Source: Blepharisma stoltei (lineage: Eukaryota; Ciliophora; Heterotrichea; Heterotrichida; Blepharismidae). From it: a stretch of DNA of 64,000 nucleotides. How positions within the stretch are numbered: the stretch's first letter is position 1; every line of letters begins with the position of its first letter. The stretch is from contig CAJZBQ010000011.1 in NCBI GenBank assembly GCA_914767885.1, positions 806,001 through 870,000 of the forward strand, given 5' to 3'. The notes under the pieces were generated by a model. That model made no database searches, was not told the origin of the DNA, and worked only from the letters and a program-made list of their open reading frames with translations. The translations under genes were made by a program, and so were the position numbers. Positions 32,083 to 43,993 of the stretch are shown here, one piece after another.

Positions 32083-33270
32083 ATGGAAGAACTCCGAAAT
32101 TCAAGAACTCATTTGCCTAAAGAAAAAGTGCATAAAGTAGATGGTGTGAATTATTCTAACGTTGAAAGAAACAGCCCAAAATCGCTTAATCTGAGAGTGT
32201 ATTTGCTGGATAATGAGTTCAAGACTTTAACTTATGATCACAGCACAAGAGCAGTTGATTTGATTGATCAAATGTCAAAGAAAATGAGCATAACAAACTC
32301 TGAAAATTTTGGAATTTTTGATGTCTACACACACAATAGCCGCGTTGAAGAAAAGCTGTTGAAAGATGACGATTGCATCTCTGATGTCATAAAAAAGCAT
32401 AAAAAAGACCGAAAAATTGTATTTAAGTGCAAAATGTTCAGAGAGCTGAATATCATAAACGCTGATGAATTTAGCACTCATTTATACTATATTCAAACCA
32501 AAGAAAATATTATAAGTGGCTATTTTAACGCACCTTTACATATTGCAATCACTCTAGCCGCTATAGAAATGCAGATCGAATTTGGTCCTTTTAACCCCGA
32601 AAAGCATAAGCCTGGGTTTATTTTTCCAAGAATTCGTGACTTTTTTTCAGAAAGGCTATTGGAGCAGCATGGATCTAAATATATAGAAAAAAGATTATTA
32701 GATGAGTATAAGCAAGGTGAACCAGTAATTTTTATATAGAAAGCTTTGCTATTTTTAAAGAAAACTTATACCCTTGAAGCTATGAAATTGTCAGTTTTTG
32801 GATGCAGATTTTTCAATGCTAGGCAGCGAAGATCAAGAGATATACCGGAGAGGATACAGCTAGGTGTAAAATCGATAGGAATTATCATTATTAGTCAAGA
32901 AACTAGAGAATTTTTAAGACAATGGTCATTTGAAACTATTTTCAGATGGGGATACACAAGTGATGCTTTTTATTTTCAGCTGCGCAGCTTAAATGATGGG
33001 ATATCAGGCACTATTTGGGAACTTTTTACAAACGAAGGAGAAACTGTGTCAGATCTTCTTAATATGTATCAAAAATACATATTAGATGACATTGATGAAC
33101 TTCATTGCAATCAAATCTACATGAGCTCAGATTTAGCGATTATAAAAATTCAGTCTTGCTGAAGAGGATATAGACTAAGAAAAAAGCTTGGCTCAATTAA
33201 AAAACTATTAGCTGCACAAATGATTGTTAAAATTTGGAGAGATTTTCGTAATAATAAAAGTTTATTGTAA
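32083..33270 (+). CDS. FERM-domain protein with C-terminal IQ motif
   Basis: Exons 32083-32724 and 32740-33270 over a 15-nt intron give 390 aa. FERM lobes: F1 ubiquitin-like (LNLRVYLLDNEFKTLTYDHS, SITNSENFGIFDVY), F2 (IVFKCKMFRELNI, DEFSTHLYYIQTK, AITLAAIEMQIEFGPFNP), and F3 PH-like (AMKLSVFGCRFFNAR, LGVKSIGIIIISQETREFLR). Near the end, IIKIQSCWRGYRLRKK is an IQ calmodulin/light-chain motif whose Trp is TGA. FERM-IQ proteins link membrane and actin or myosin systems; here there is no motor domain. Adjacent genes suggest no operon-like link. Confidence 0.82.
32725..32739 (+). other. 15-nt intron
   Basis: GTAATTTTTATATAG between YKQGEP and KALLFLKK; ends in an in-frame TAG if retained. Confidence 0.85.
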
Positions 33271-33387
33271 GTAATAATTGAATATAGATTTATAAGTAAA
33301 GCATTAATTAATTATAAGAGGCTATCAGAAGTTTTAAGCAAATATTAATAAAGCTTAACTATAACTTAAGATTTCTTATATTTAATT

Positions 33388-35482
33388 ATGGCACATTCTC
33401 AGAGTAACCGCTTCAAAAAGGCTGAAGATCACCCTGATGTTTCTTATCTAAAATCAGATGCTGTTGGAAAGGTTCTCTCAAAAGCTTTAGGACAGCTCTA
33501 TAAGCATCAGCCAAGTAACCCTTTGCATTTTCTTGGCAATTGGCTGATTAATTATGCCTCATTAACCAAAAACAAAGAAATTTCTATCTTCCTCACTAGA
33601 ATGTTTTTTTTAAAATTTTATTTTTTATCATTTTTTAGATAAATTAAAAAAAATGTCTGCTATAAAGAGTAAAAAGAAAGCAGAAGAAACTATCCGCCTA
33701 AAGCAAAAATACGAAAACGCCATCCAAGACATGATAAAACAGCAAGAAAAATCTGCAGAAGAAGCAGCCAAAAAATTTCAAAAAGAAAACGACTTTCGAA
33801 CAAAAATAGAAAGCACTTTAGACGTTGACGATCTTTTAACAGAATTCGCAAACCACCTAAAAGAAGAACTTGATTGCACAGGCGTTTACATCGGAATTTT
33901 AGAAAAAATAAAAAGGCCAATCACAGATTTAGATGGAGAATTCGCTCATGTTGATGATTCTGCCCCAGATCATATTCGATATATAGCAGCTTCAGCCGGC
34001 CACGAATTTATGATAGATAAAACTCTTAAAGAAGATGAAGGAGAAATTACTTACAGCATCTGGAAAGAAGAAGAAGCCGAAGTCGATAAGCCAGAAAGTG
34101 AAGATGGAGACCATGAAAAAGTTGTCGAAAAAAAGGCAAAATTCGCATATGTCCCTGATGTCGTCAATAATCCAAAAATTAAGTTTTTTGACGTACCGAA
34201 ACTTGGAGCCTATTTTGCAACTCCACTTACCTATAAAAGTTGTTTATCAGAAAGCAGCTTTGATACAGCAGTCGATGACGCCTTAGATTGCAGGCGAAGG
34301 AGAGCAGACCAAGAATTAGAAAGAGAAAAAAAATCAGAAGACAATAAAACTTATAGAGAAGGCGAAGAAAATCCAGAGGAAGAAGAAAAAGTCTGGGAAG
34401 ACATACAAGAAGCTCCTTATGTCACAACTGATATAAAGCTTGTTGTATGTGTCGATACTATGGGCAAGGACTGCGAAATTTCTGAAGAAAAAAGAAATTA
34501 CGTCATACAATGGGTAGAATTTTTTAAATCACAATGGGAAAGGGCTGAAGACGAAAGTCTTAGACATGATGTGAGCGTCTATATGAAGCAGCATGATTTA
34601 GACTTGCAAAATCTACAAGATAAGCAAGGAGAATGGGTGGAAAATGAAAGGGTGGCTATTGATGAAAGACTTGCAGACCTTGAGGCTGGAGCTTCTGAGG
34701 AAACAAAAGAGCTTGAAACTGCAATTGTTTTGCTTAACTTGTATAGAGACCGATTATTAGAAAAATACGTTGTTGACCAGTTTTATTCTTATAAAGAGTT
34801 CAAATTCCTTAAATATTCCAGAGTGATTCAGCTTGTCCTTTACTATTTTGGAGTTCCAAAAGCGCAAATCGTGGAGCCTGGCACGAATAGGCTAAACTGG
34901 AAACTTGCTAAAAAGGCTTTAAATGATGATTTTCTGAATACCTTAAAACATATAAATCCTTGTGGCCCGAAACCTCCCAAACCTCCAGCATACGCTATGA
35001 CAAAAAAGCTGCAGAATGATTTATGCTTTTTTTCTTTAATTTTCCCTAAAATTCATTATTTTATATATAAAATAAATTTTCTTACATAATTAATATAGCA
35101 AGCTATAAGTAATATTTCTTTTGACGATGTCCAGCATTATTCATTTCCTTTATCATTACTTTACTCATTTCTCGATCAATTGCTTAAAGTCAGGATTCTA
35201 GACGTTTCTAACCGAAGAAGGGACTACAATAATAAACAAGAAGAAAGAGAAAACGCCATAAAACTCGCAGAAGAATTAGCAGAAAAAAGGAAAAATGCAC
35301 TATTAGATGCTAAAGAAAGACATGAAAAAGATGAAGAAAATCTTGAAGAAGGGGTAGAAAAAACACCATTTAATGAGGCTGAATTTTTAGCAGAGTTTGA
35401 TGAGAGAGAAAGCAATCAGGTGGTAGAAATCCCGCCTGAGGTGGTTCCTGATGAAGATGGAGATATTGGATGGGATGAATAA
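33388..35482 (+). CDS. DPY30-GAF protein, radial spoke protein 2-like
   Basis: Removal of 76-bp and 84-bp IESs gives 644 aa. Residues about 25-55 (VLSKALGQLYKHQPSNPLHF, LGNWLINYA) are a DPY-30 dimerisation motif. The first join then gives NKEISIKSKKKAEE and a coiled coil, followed by a GAF-like domain (LLTEFANHLKEELDCTGVYI, RYIAASAGHEFM, ATPLTYKS, IKLVVCVDTMGKD). A helical region, a second IES join (LQNDLSNISFDDV), a coiled coil and an acidic tail ending DIGWDE follow. DPY-30 plus GAF is the layout of Chlamydomonas RSP2, a stalk-neck protein of the ciliary radial spoke. A ciliary role in this multiciliated cell is inferred. Confidence 0.78.
33585..33660. mobile_element. Short IES (76 bp)
   Basis: TA at 33585-33586 and 33661-33662, same phase (Ser-Ile). 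Contains TAA; removal joins the DPY-30 motif to the following coiled coil. Confidence 0.7.
35022..35105. mobile_element. Short IES (84 bp)
   Basis: TA at 35022-35023 and 35106-35107, very AT-rich, two stops; length divisible by three. Removal gives NDLSNISFDDVQHYSF. Confidence 0.65.
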
Positions 35483-35605
35483 TTTAGATATTTATACAGA
35501 TTTATACTAATTTTTACCATATTTACGCTTTTAAATTAAATAATTGCTATTTTAATTTTTTAAAATAATATAACGCAGCAAGGTACAAATTTCTTTATCT
35601 GATAA

Positions 35606-36962
35606 TTAGCGGCTCTTTAATTTCCTCCATATAGCTCTAATTCCAATATATATTCCATATACCAGCAGCACAGGAATAGCCAAAGCAACCCCAAGTGGAG
35701 TGATTAAAACTACACCTATAAATAGGAAAAATAAAATAAAAATCCTGCAGCATAAAGAAACCCCTCTATCTCTAAGGTTTCTATTCTGTGATCTTGTAGC
35801 CTCAGCAGCTGGAAGTAATAGCAAAATTAAAGGGAAAAATATAATAATAAGGATCCATATTCCCAGATTTTTTGCACGATTTAAATAAATTTTCCATAGC
35901 GGCCAGTCTTCACGAGTATTAGAACCAGCTTGCAAATTTGGGCAGCCAAAAGGATTCATAGACCGAAAATGATAAGCAGAATATGCCCCTCGGCATAGCC
36001 AGCATCATTGGTAGCTACAAATAGAGCACGACATGTGGTTGCAGCCTTCAATTTTTTCTATTCTGTGCTTGCATTTAGGACATAGCTGAATTTCTTTCCC
36101 CTTTGCCCAGGTTTCGTAGCCTTCGTCTACAATTTCTTCACAGGTCTTTTTGCCGTGCCAGGCATTGCCGCATTTAAAGCAAAGTTCATAGCTGCAGATT
36201 GGGCAGATTAAACGAGGTTTTTTGGAAGAGCCTTTCATAAAGCCATCACAGTTAGGGGTTGGGCATCATTTTATCTGAGGATCGAGCAAAAGCTCAGCTC
36301 TCCATTTAAATTTTTTATATTTTTCAAAAAGGTCAGGATCTGTTATTGCTTGTATCATTTCATCGGTGAACAAGTTTTTACAGTTTTCACCTGGACATAG
36401 GATTTTTAGGACTTGTGAATCATTTATTTTGGTTTTTAGGTACATTTTGATGCAGTCTTCACAAAAAATGTGCAGTTCACATTCCGGGTGTTTCCATTCA
36501 TTTCTTATTCTTTCGAAGCAAATTCCACAAACTTCTCCAGAGACTTCATGATAATTCCTTGACCAATGTGTTGCAAAAAGCTCATGCCTTTCTTTTACTT
36601 CTTCCATTTTCACTTGCACATCAGAAATGATTTCTTCTTGATGTGAAATATGCTCGATTTTTTTTTCATTGCAAATTTCACAAAGATCTGTAAGAGGATC
36701 TTTCGCTATGTTAGTTTTTACGTATAAAATCATGCTCCCAGCCTCTTTCCCCCTTAATTAGGCAAGGTCAGATATCTTCGATATTTTGAGCTCCTGTATA
36801 GGTGACTGCTGCTTCTATTCGCTGACTGTCAAAGCCCATGCTGCTAAGTTGTTGTATTAAATTTTCATAGCTTGACACTTGGTGTGTAAGTACAGGCGGC
36901 TCGATTTCTTCAAGAAGAATTTCATGAGATAAAGGGCCTGTTACTAATTTTTCAGCCATCAT
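35606..36962 (-). CDS. RBR-type E3 ubiquitin ligase with UBA-like start and two membrane segments
   Basis: One 16-nt intron and three TGA Trp codons unite four open stretches into 446 aa. N-terminal UBA-like segment (ENLIQQLSSMGFDSQRIEAA). RING1: CGICFERIRNEWKHPECELH with IFCEDCI and CPGENC. IBR: WCPTPNC, CPICSYELCFKCGNAWHGKK. RING2: LCPKCKHRIEKIEGCNHMSC, then CSYQWCWLC. In RBR ligases the catalytic Cys accepts ubiquitin in RING2, and the GCNHM context holds it. The C-terminus has two hydrophobic segments (ILIIIFFPLILLLLP and IFILFFLFIGVVLITP), so it is probably anchored to an internal membrane. Two of the Trp codons sit at invariant RBR positions. Confidence 0.88.
36706..36721 (-). other. 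16-nt intron
   Basis: Coding strand GTAAAAACTAACATAG; removal shifts frame to join WEHDFI to PKDPLTDLCEIC. Confidence 0.8.
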
Positions 36963-37051
36963 ATTTTTTCAGATTTCTTAATTTATAAACAGTTCCAAGT
37001 TTCTTTGAGTTAAAATAAATCCATTTGATTGATATTTTTTTTCAAAAATGA

Positions 37052-37165
37052 TTAATGATGATTAATTATAATTTGATCTTCACTAGTTGCATCTTGGTAT
37101 TGCTGATTTTCACTTACAAGATCGTTTATATTACTTTCAGCTTCAGTAAACTTCATTTCATCCAT
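37052..37165 (-). CDS. Possible 37-aa acidic ORF
   Basis: ATG to TAA (starts [20 protein letters not shown]), Asp/Glu/Gln-rich. It lies between the RBR and TmcB-like genes on the same strand and has no homology I recognise. It may be a micro-gene or chance. Confidence 0.25.
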   Translation of the reverse strand: MDEMKFTEAESNINDLVSENQQYQDATSEDQIIINHH

Positions 37166-37415
37166 ACCTCTTTACACATTAATTTAGTTTAGGATTTTAT
37201 TTAATGTACAATGCCACATTACCTATATTCATAACATAAATTATACCTATGGCCATATACTATTTAATCTTTATTATTGAATGACTTCTGAATATCTTTT
37301 CGAATATATAAAAATTAATATGATTATTTTTTTAGTTATTATAAAGCTGCTGCTTTTAACAGTGCTTATCAGATTGTTAACTTGGCCATAAAATATAAAA
37401 ATTATAAACAATTAC

Positions 37416-40400
37416 CTAAATTAGCTTGCAAAATCTCTTCAATATTTCTAGCCTTTTCATCTCTTGAGATGTATTAGGCAGATAAAATAAAAAATAAACC
37501 AATATTGAAAAAACAGCATAGACTACAGTTAATCATGTCAATATTTCAAAATTATCTTGAATAAGCTGGGTAGAATAATCTGTAGTCATTAAAAGCATTT
37601 GGTTGTTAACTGTGTTTAAGACATTTCTTATATTGTCTAGTCTCACTAATATACTCGAATATGTCTTCATATTTCTACCAATACCAAATAAATAATTCAT
37701 TTCATACATTTGCTGGTCTTGGCATGGACTGACTCCATATTGTGCAAAAGCATCAGTCACATTGAGTTTTTCAAACATCATCTCATGCAGTTCAGCTGAA
37801 AAAAATTTCTGAACATTGTGACTTACTCGCCCCCCTCCGTGAGTGAACAAAACCATTGGAAAAATAGCTATTTTTTGCCCAAAAGCCCACCCTCCGTTAG
37901 TGAACAAAATTGTTTAATAGAAAAAATGTTTTTATGAAAAAAAAAATTGATATATAAGTGATAATTAGTATAATGAAATCTCGAAAAAATTCTGTTTAAT
38001 TTTTAAACAAATTGCGTTTTAAAACATAAATTTTTATAAATTAAATTAATATTTACTTTCCCAATTTTTTGCAAATTAGGATTTTTTTAAATTTTGAAAA
38101 CAATATTTTTCTATAAAATTTATATATAAAAAAAAAAAAAAAAAATTAACGGCCTCCGTAAGTGAACAAATTTTTTTTTGTTCATTCACGGAGGGGGGGA
38201 GTTAGCAATGGCAGTTTCCAGTCTCTATAATAGTTTGCAATTTTCCAATACTCAGTAACTGGGTTAGCAAAAAAGTAATTTTTTGGCAGTTTATTGTAAA
38301 TGCTGATTGAGGTATCTTGAAATACATAAACTCTTGCCCAAAATGAAATAATTCTTCCAAAAATCTGTCGCCTTATTAATAAAGCGATTACATCAGGCCG
38401 AGAAATTAAATAATCTTCACCATTTCTGTAGGCGTAAAAATAAAATACCAAATAAAATGCAAATGTAATTAAAAAATAAATGGAAATTTTGGAAATAAGC
38501 CTCACTCGATCTCTTTCGAACCATTTGCTGGTTGGTGAAGATCTAGGGAATTCTTTCATAACCTCATAATCATATCCATAAGTATCATTTAATCTTGATA
38601 CCAGCCTATTGTGGAGATCTCCATATGATTTTTTTATTTTTTGAGCAATTTCCGAATAAAATTTTTTAAGGGTATAACAAATAGAAAAAATAACACAAAT
38701 AATGAAAAAGACACATAAACCAAGAATAATTATAGCAATCACAACAAGCCAAGTAATAGTATCAGTCAATTGCTGTGTTCTATAATGCTCACAAGATGTC
38801 AAAGTGTCCAAAATAAAATCTAATTTATGTGATAGAATTCCCATACTGTTTAGTATCAAAAAATTAAGTTCATTAAGGTAAGTTTCATTATGCGAAATCC
38901 TATGTAAAAATTCAGTCGCAATTTCTTCATAAGCTTGTATAATATCGACCAAATTTTTCATTACAATACTATATTTCCCAATTGTCTCTCACATAGGAAT
39001 TTCGTTTTTTCTATAAAACGTAAACCATGGGCAATAATCTCAAGAAGGTAGCTCAGTTAGCATTTGCTTTGTCATTAGCTTTAAGCTATTTGTAAAATTA
39101 TTTATTTTTGCATAGCCTGAATTTAGTGTCAATACTGTTGCATTGTTATAGGTCGAAATATCCATTCTCACAGCGTGGCCAGATATAGCAATCATTGTAT
39201 CTATAATAAGCCCAGTTTCTGTCAGCGCATTTATATTATTTGCCTTATTAGTTTCTGAAAGAGCATAGCCCAAAATTGCGCTGCTAGTGGCTAGTAATAT
39301 TATGATGCAAAAAAATAGCATCCATTTATATATAGAAAATTGTTTTTTGATCTTTTCAAGATACATCTTCCACCATAAAGTATCTTTGTCAGTATATCTT
39401 GATAAATACCAAGACATTGAAGCATCTACAGGATTTTTGGTGCTTTCAGCATTTATTTCTTCTTTTTGAAACTGGTTTTCTAATTGATTTCTAGGGCTTT
39501 TTTCTTCATTTATTTCAGTGCTTCTATTTGTATCATCAAAAAAGCTAACTTTTTCTCGTTTAGAATTTTCATTTTTTGTCGAAAAATCAACTTTTAGACT
39601 ATTTACATTCAGAAAAGACTCAAAATTTCGTGACATTCCATCTTCTTCTCTTTCAATTGTCAGAATATTCAAGAATTTATTGCAATTTTTCTTTTTATGG
39701 AATAGGCAGCTAAATGATTTTCCCCCAAAAAACAGTTTAACAGAATCTTTATCATGTAAAGTATCAACTTCAGTATTTATTAATTCTTCAAGATATATTT
39801 CAACCATGCTGCTTTTTCTTTCTATTTGTGCATTAAAATCGAATATTGATTTATTGATAATTGATTCAGGTTCTAAATTCAATACTAATGGAGCATTTTC
39901 ACTGCATCCGGTGATCAACCCTCTATCATCTAAAAGAAGTTTAGGAGTATTTTGATTAATTTCTTTAAAAATGAAAAGAAAAAATGGGTGTTTGTTTAAA
40001 GATGCACAAGTGATAGTAAAACTAATTTCTATTAAAAAACTATTTTTTCGCTTTAATATAGTTTCAGTAGAATGGTTGATGTCTGAAATTGTGCAGGATT
40101 TTATAAATCTTTCTAAAGCTGATTTATGATCAATATTGAAAGGGTGGGGTATATAATCGTTTATGTCAGAGTCAACAATGCTGTAACTTGTTTCTCTTAA
40201 AGTCTTAGCGGCATTTAAATTTGCGTATAAGATATTGCCGATATTTTCTTTATATCCACTTATAATTAAAACTCCGCTGGTATCTTCATTGTAATTTATT
40301 TTATTATTCCTTTTTAAAGCTGAAATTTCGTTATTATTCACTTTTTCATTCTGTATAAATGGGCTTTCCGAATTTTGATAGTCGCTTCTTTCACCAAGAT

Positions 40401-42220
40401 TCTTATAATACACTCTATCGGCTTCAATGTTTTTTGAAATTTCTTTATAGTCATCTCTTAAAATATCGAATTTATCATTCATAATTTCAATTGTTGGATA
40501 TATTTTTGATATTGAGTAATGATTTGTATAAACTAATTTGACAATTTCATTTAAAATAATGCAAAATTTTTTGTCAAGCTTTTGTCAGCTTTCATTTCTT
40601 TCTAATCTCATAAGAAATTTTATATCATCGTGACGCTCATAAAGGTCACTTAATAAATGGTTTCTGAGGCAAAACTCTAAAAACTCTTCTTCAAAGCAAG
40701 AATTTTTTCAAGGATATTGAGAGCCAAGCCTTATCGATGCTAATCTTGAGTCATTTAGTACATATAGACAATATTCTGCTTCCCATATTGATGGCATTCT
40801 GGATGAATTTACTTGATGATTTTCATGGACCTGCTCAAAAATTCTTAAAACTTGATTTTTATCAGATTTTTTGTTAATTAGCATACATCTAACAATTCTT
40901 TCAAATTCATAAACATCTTTACATTTTTGGTTTAAATCCTGTTTTAATAATTTAGCATATCTGAATTTTGTAACTATATATAAAAATCATATAAAAACAG
41001 GATTTAAGAAGATAAATAATACAAGTCCAGTTGATTGACTCTTTTGAATATCCCCAATAATTAGAGAAGCTGAAGTTATCGCTGCAAATAATACACTGCT
41101 AGTTTCCAAGAAATTTGTAATGTAGTTGAAAAATGGAGCATAATAAATATGCACAATCACTATAAATATAGCTATAAAGTAGATGAGTATTCTCAAGTAA
41201 ATTATGTTATCAGGGTCATTAAATGCGACGTAAATTAAAATGAGGTCAATACCAATTATTTTGATCTTAGTTGTATAAGCATGCACTTTTGCTAATAAAT
41301 TGCTGTTTGCGTAGGCATGCCGATGTTCATAAATAAATATTCCATAAATGTAATTACAGAACATGAGTGAAATCACGGTAAAAATGAATAATGGTAGCAT
41401 ATTTATCATTCAGGAATTTAACTTTTCTTTCTGGTATTCTTGAATGCTTCTATCATAATAAAATATTAAATATTTTATGGAAACTATGAGAGAAAATGTA
41501 ATAGGAATATAGCAAACTTCAAAAATTAAAGTTCTTACTCCTAATTTCAATAATCAAGCATAGCTATGGAAGACTTAGGATAAACAAAATCTTTTATTTT
41601 ACCTTAATATACAAAAAAATGTAGCTAGAGCGCCTTTTTGGCTTGACTTCCCGATCTTTCCACTAGCAAAAAGAGGTTCTCAGGCTATAAAATCATAACT
41701 TTGATTAAATTGCAAACACTATAAAAGCTATTAAAACTATTTGATATATTTAAAAGAGCTAATTTAAGGTTTTTTCAAACCTCCATAATAAATTTGAAAC
41801 GTTTTGGCTTAATCTTCATAAAATATAAAGCATCAGGACAAGTATATAGTAGCCTCAAACAATTACTGTAGCTATGTATAAATAGCATTCAATTAAGCCA
41901 AGATCTGAAAAAATATTGTCAAACCTCAAATAGCTGGCAAAGTTTCAAAACTCTTTCACAGAATCGTGATTGGCTACCTGGTATCAGGCTAAGCTTGCGA
42001 ATTGAAAGGAAAAAATCATTTTTAAAATTGTGACCTTAAATAAAGAAACTTCTGATGCACAATCTTGCTGATTTTGAAGCTTGACAAGAAAATGGAAAAT
42101 TTCTTGGCGAGCTGACCTACTTTTATGGCTATTTTCTTTAGTATGGCCAATGCTTCAAGAAATATCTTGGTCTCGGTCGTATTCTTTAGCTGTTTTTTGT
42201 AAGTGGTAATTTTCTGTCAT
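37416..42220 (-). CDS. TmcB-like multi-pass membrane protein with PAS-like domain, copy A (1398 aa)
   Basis: Removal of two IESs (229 and 379 bp) and reading TGA as Trp give 1399 codons. The start MTENYHLQKTAKEYDR is clear. The N-terminal 400 residues hold several membrane helices (LGLIECYLYIATVIVWGYYI, INMLPLFIFTVISLMFC, YLRILIYFIAIFIVIV), followed by EAEYCLYVLNDSRLASIRLG. A PAS-like domain lies around residues 640-760 (ISGYKENIGNILYANLNAA, KHPFFLFIFKEI). Then come a membrane helix (WMLFFCIIILLATSSAILGY), a probable external loop, and further helices to the end. It resembles the large TmcB/PAS family expanded in ciliates, thought to be sensory membrane proteins. Copy B is about equally long. 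Confidence 0.82.
37824..38202 (-). mobile_element. MITE family 1 copy acting as an IES in copy A
   Basis: 379 bp, TA at 37824-37825 and 38203-38204. Excision gives WKLPLLSHNVQKFFS; copy B, which has no insertion here, reads WKLPLLSNNVQNFFS. This is direct paralogue proof of the excision boundary. Confidence 0.93.
41536..41764 (-). mobile_element. IES (229 bp) in copy A
   Basis: TA at 41536-41537 and 41765-41766. Removal gives FEKTLRTLIFEVCYI, colinear with LESALRALIFEFCYI of copy B. Confidence 0.85.
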
Positions 42221-42949
42221 ATTTACTGTTACCTAATAATCTCTTTTACTTTTTTTGCAAATGAAAATGCTTGTGGATTTTAATTAAACATTTGAATTAA
42301 AATTTTCTAATTTAGAGTCTATGCAATTTCTTAAGCCAGCATTGAGAGTTTTAAACAAAAGTTGAAATCTGTAAGCAAAGTTTGCAAAAGAGTATATTTT
42401 TTTATAAAACTAAATGTTTATCATCTTTGTCAGCAGCTAAGCATTGACATATCAAGCCAATGTATTTACTATAAAATTTTTTGATGCAAATAAAAAAAAA
42501 TCATAAAAGGATTAATTAAAACATCACTCTAATTATTAAATTTTCCCATACTAATATTTTCACATTAGTTTATTTTATTTAGGGCTATTGCAATTTATTA
42601 ACATTTAATTATTTTATTCAGTCTCAGACCGAAAACCTTAAAAATGTATTATAAAGAAAAAGTTTCCATTTTTAATAATTTTTAAATTGAAATTTAAAAA
42701 TGTGCTTATAATTAATTAATTATCATTTTAATAATATAAGAGCCTTTTGCTATATTTTCTAAGCAGCTAGGAATTATAATAAACTAGAATATTAGCTTTC
42801 TTAGTTTGCTAAATTTGAGTTTTCTTTCAAAATGGCCAAAATAATTAAAAAAATGAAAATTAAATTAAAGAAATATTAATCATCAGCTTTCAAAAATATG
42901 CTAAGCTCTTAATTATCCTAAAAGTTGTCTTCTTAAAATTATTTTAACA
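42221..42949. other. Intergenic, nothing recognised
   Basis: Very AT-rich upstream region of TmcB-like copy A. No ORF or repeat structure seen. Confidence 0.5.
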
Positions 42950-43245
42950 GAATGTTGTCAAACCTCAAATAGATAACAAATTTTAATGCTCTTCCACGGA
43001 ATTGCGATTGTCTGCCTATCCCAAGCTATGCTTGAAATTGAAAGGGAAAAATTATTTTAAAATTGTGACCTTAAATAAAGAAACCTCTGACCTCAAAATT
43101 TCAGGGCTATCTGAGAAAATGTAAAATTTCTTGGCAAGCTGGCCTACTTTAATGCTTTTTTCTTTATCATGGCTAATACTTCTGGGAATATCTTGGCCTT
43201 CATTATTCTTTTGCCATTTTTGTAATTGGAAAATTTCTGTAATGC
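42950..43245 (-). pseudogene. Relic of a third TmcB-like gene (N-terminus only)
   Basis: On the minus strand this matches the N-terminal coding region of copies A and B at nucleotide level (GGCCAAGATATTCCCAGAAG, TTTCTTTATTTAAGGTCAC). The start is ATT instead of ATG, and in-frame TAA and TAG are present. It stops after the region corresponding to GGTTTGACAA of copies A and B. It is a decayed remnant of a tandem duplicate, lying between the two full genes. Confidence 0.75.
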
Positions 43246-43993
43246 TTACTGCTAATTAATATAATTTCGCATATTCTGTGAAAAGGAGCCCACTGTAAAT
43301 CTGAGCTCCTCATTGGAATAAATTTCGAGCATGGAGTCTGCATACTGCTTAGCTTTACATTTAGATCTTATTGAGCATTCTGAACTATTTTTGTAAATAT
43401 TAATATAGGATATTATTATATAAATTAAATTTTTATAATCTTTCCTCTTTACTTAATATTTATGTCAATATTTGCTATAGTCAGCAGCTACTAATTGTCT
43501 CCGCATAGCGTATCACTCTTGCATTTCAGTCCGGAATGGTCGTCGACTGTTCTGCTCCTCACTGGTGAGAGTTCCACTCATAACTTTTTATTTTTTGCAA
43601 TGGAAGAAAATAGGCCAGGCCGATTCATCTGAGAAAAAGCTGTTCTTGCAATCAGTTAGAAATTTTCAGTATCAGAGAAGGGATAAAGATACCTGGGACG
43701 AAGAAGATGAATTCCTTGGTGATGAAGATTTTTCTAATGAAGAAGAATCTGGAGGAAACAGAAAAGGATAAAGATGAAAGTCATGGGAAAATTAAGAAGA
43801 TTGAAAAAGGAGGAAAAAAAGAGCCCATAAGGATGCGTGATGCAATGCTATAAGTAGTAGATAGATAAAATAGATAGAGGGTTTTATGCGTTACTAGAGA
43901 TGCTGACTCAAATATAGCGTATCATCGGTTTTCACCTTTAAAAATGAATTTCTGATAGGATTATAATGAAAAAGAGTAAAAATTATAATAAAT
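43246..43993. other. Intergenic with an unsupported ORF
   Basis: A 68-codon open stretch from GTG 43565 (+) has an acidic end (DEEDEFLGDEDFSNEEESGG) but no ATG and no homology I recognise; a short GC-rich patch precedes it (43500-43560). Possibly repeat-derived. Confidence 0.3.
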
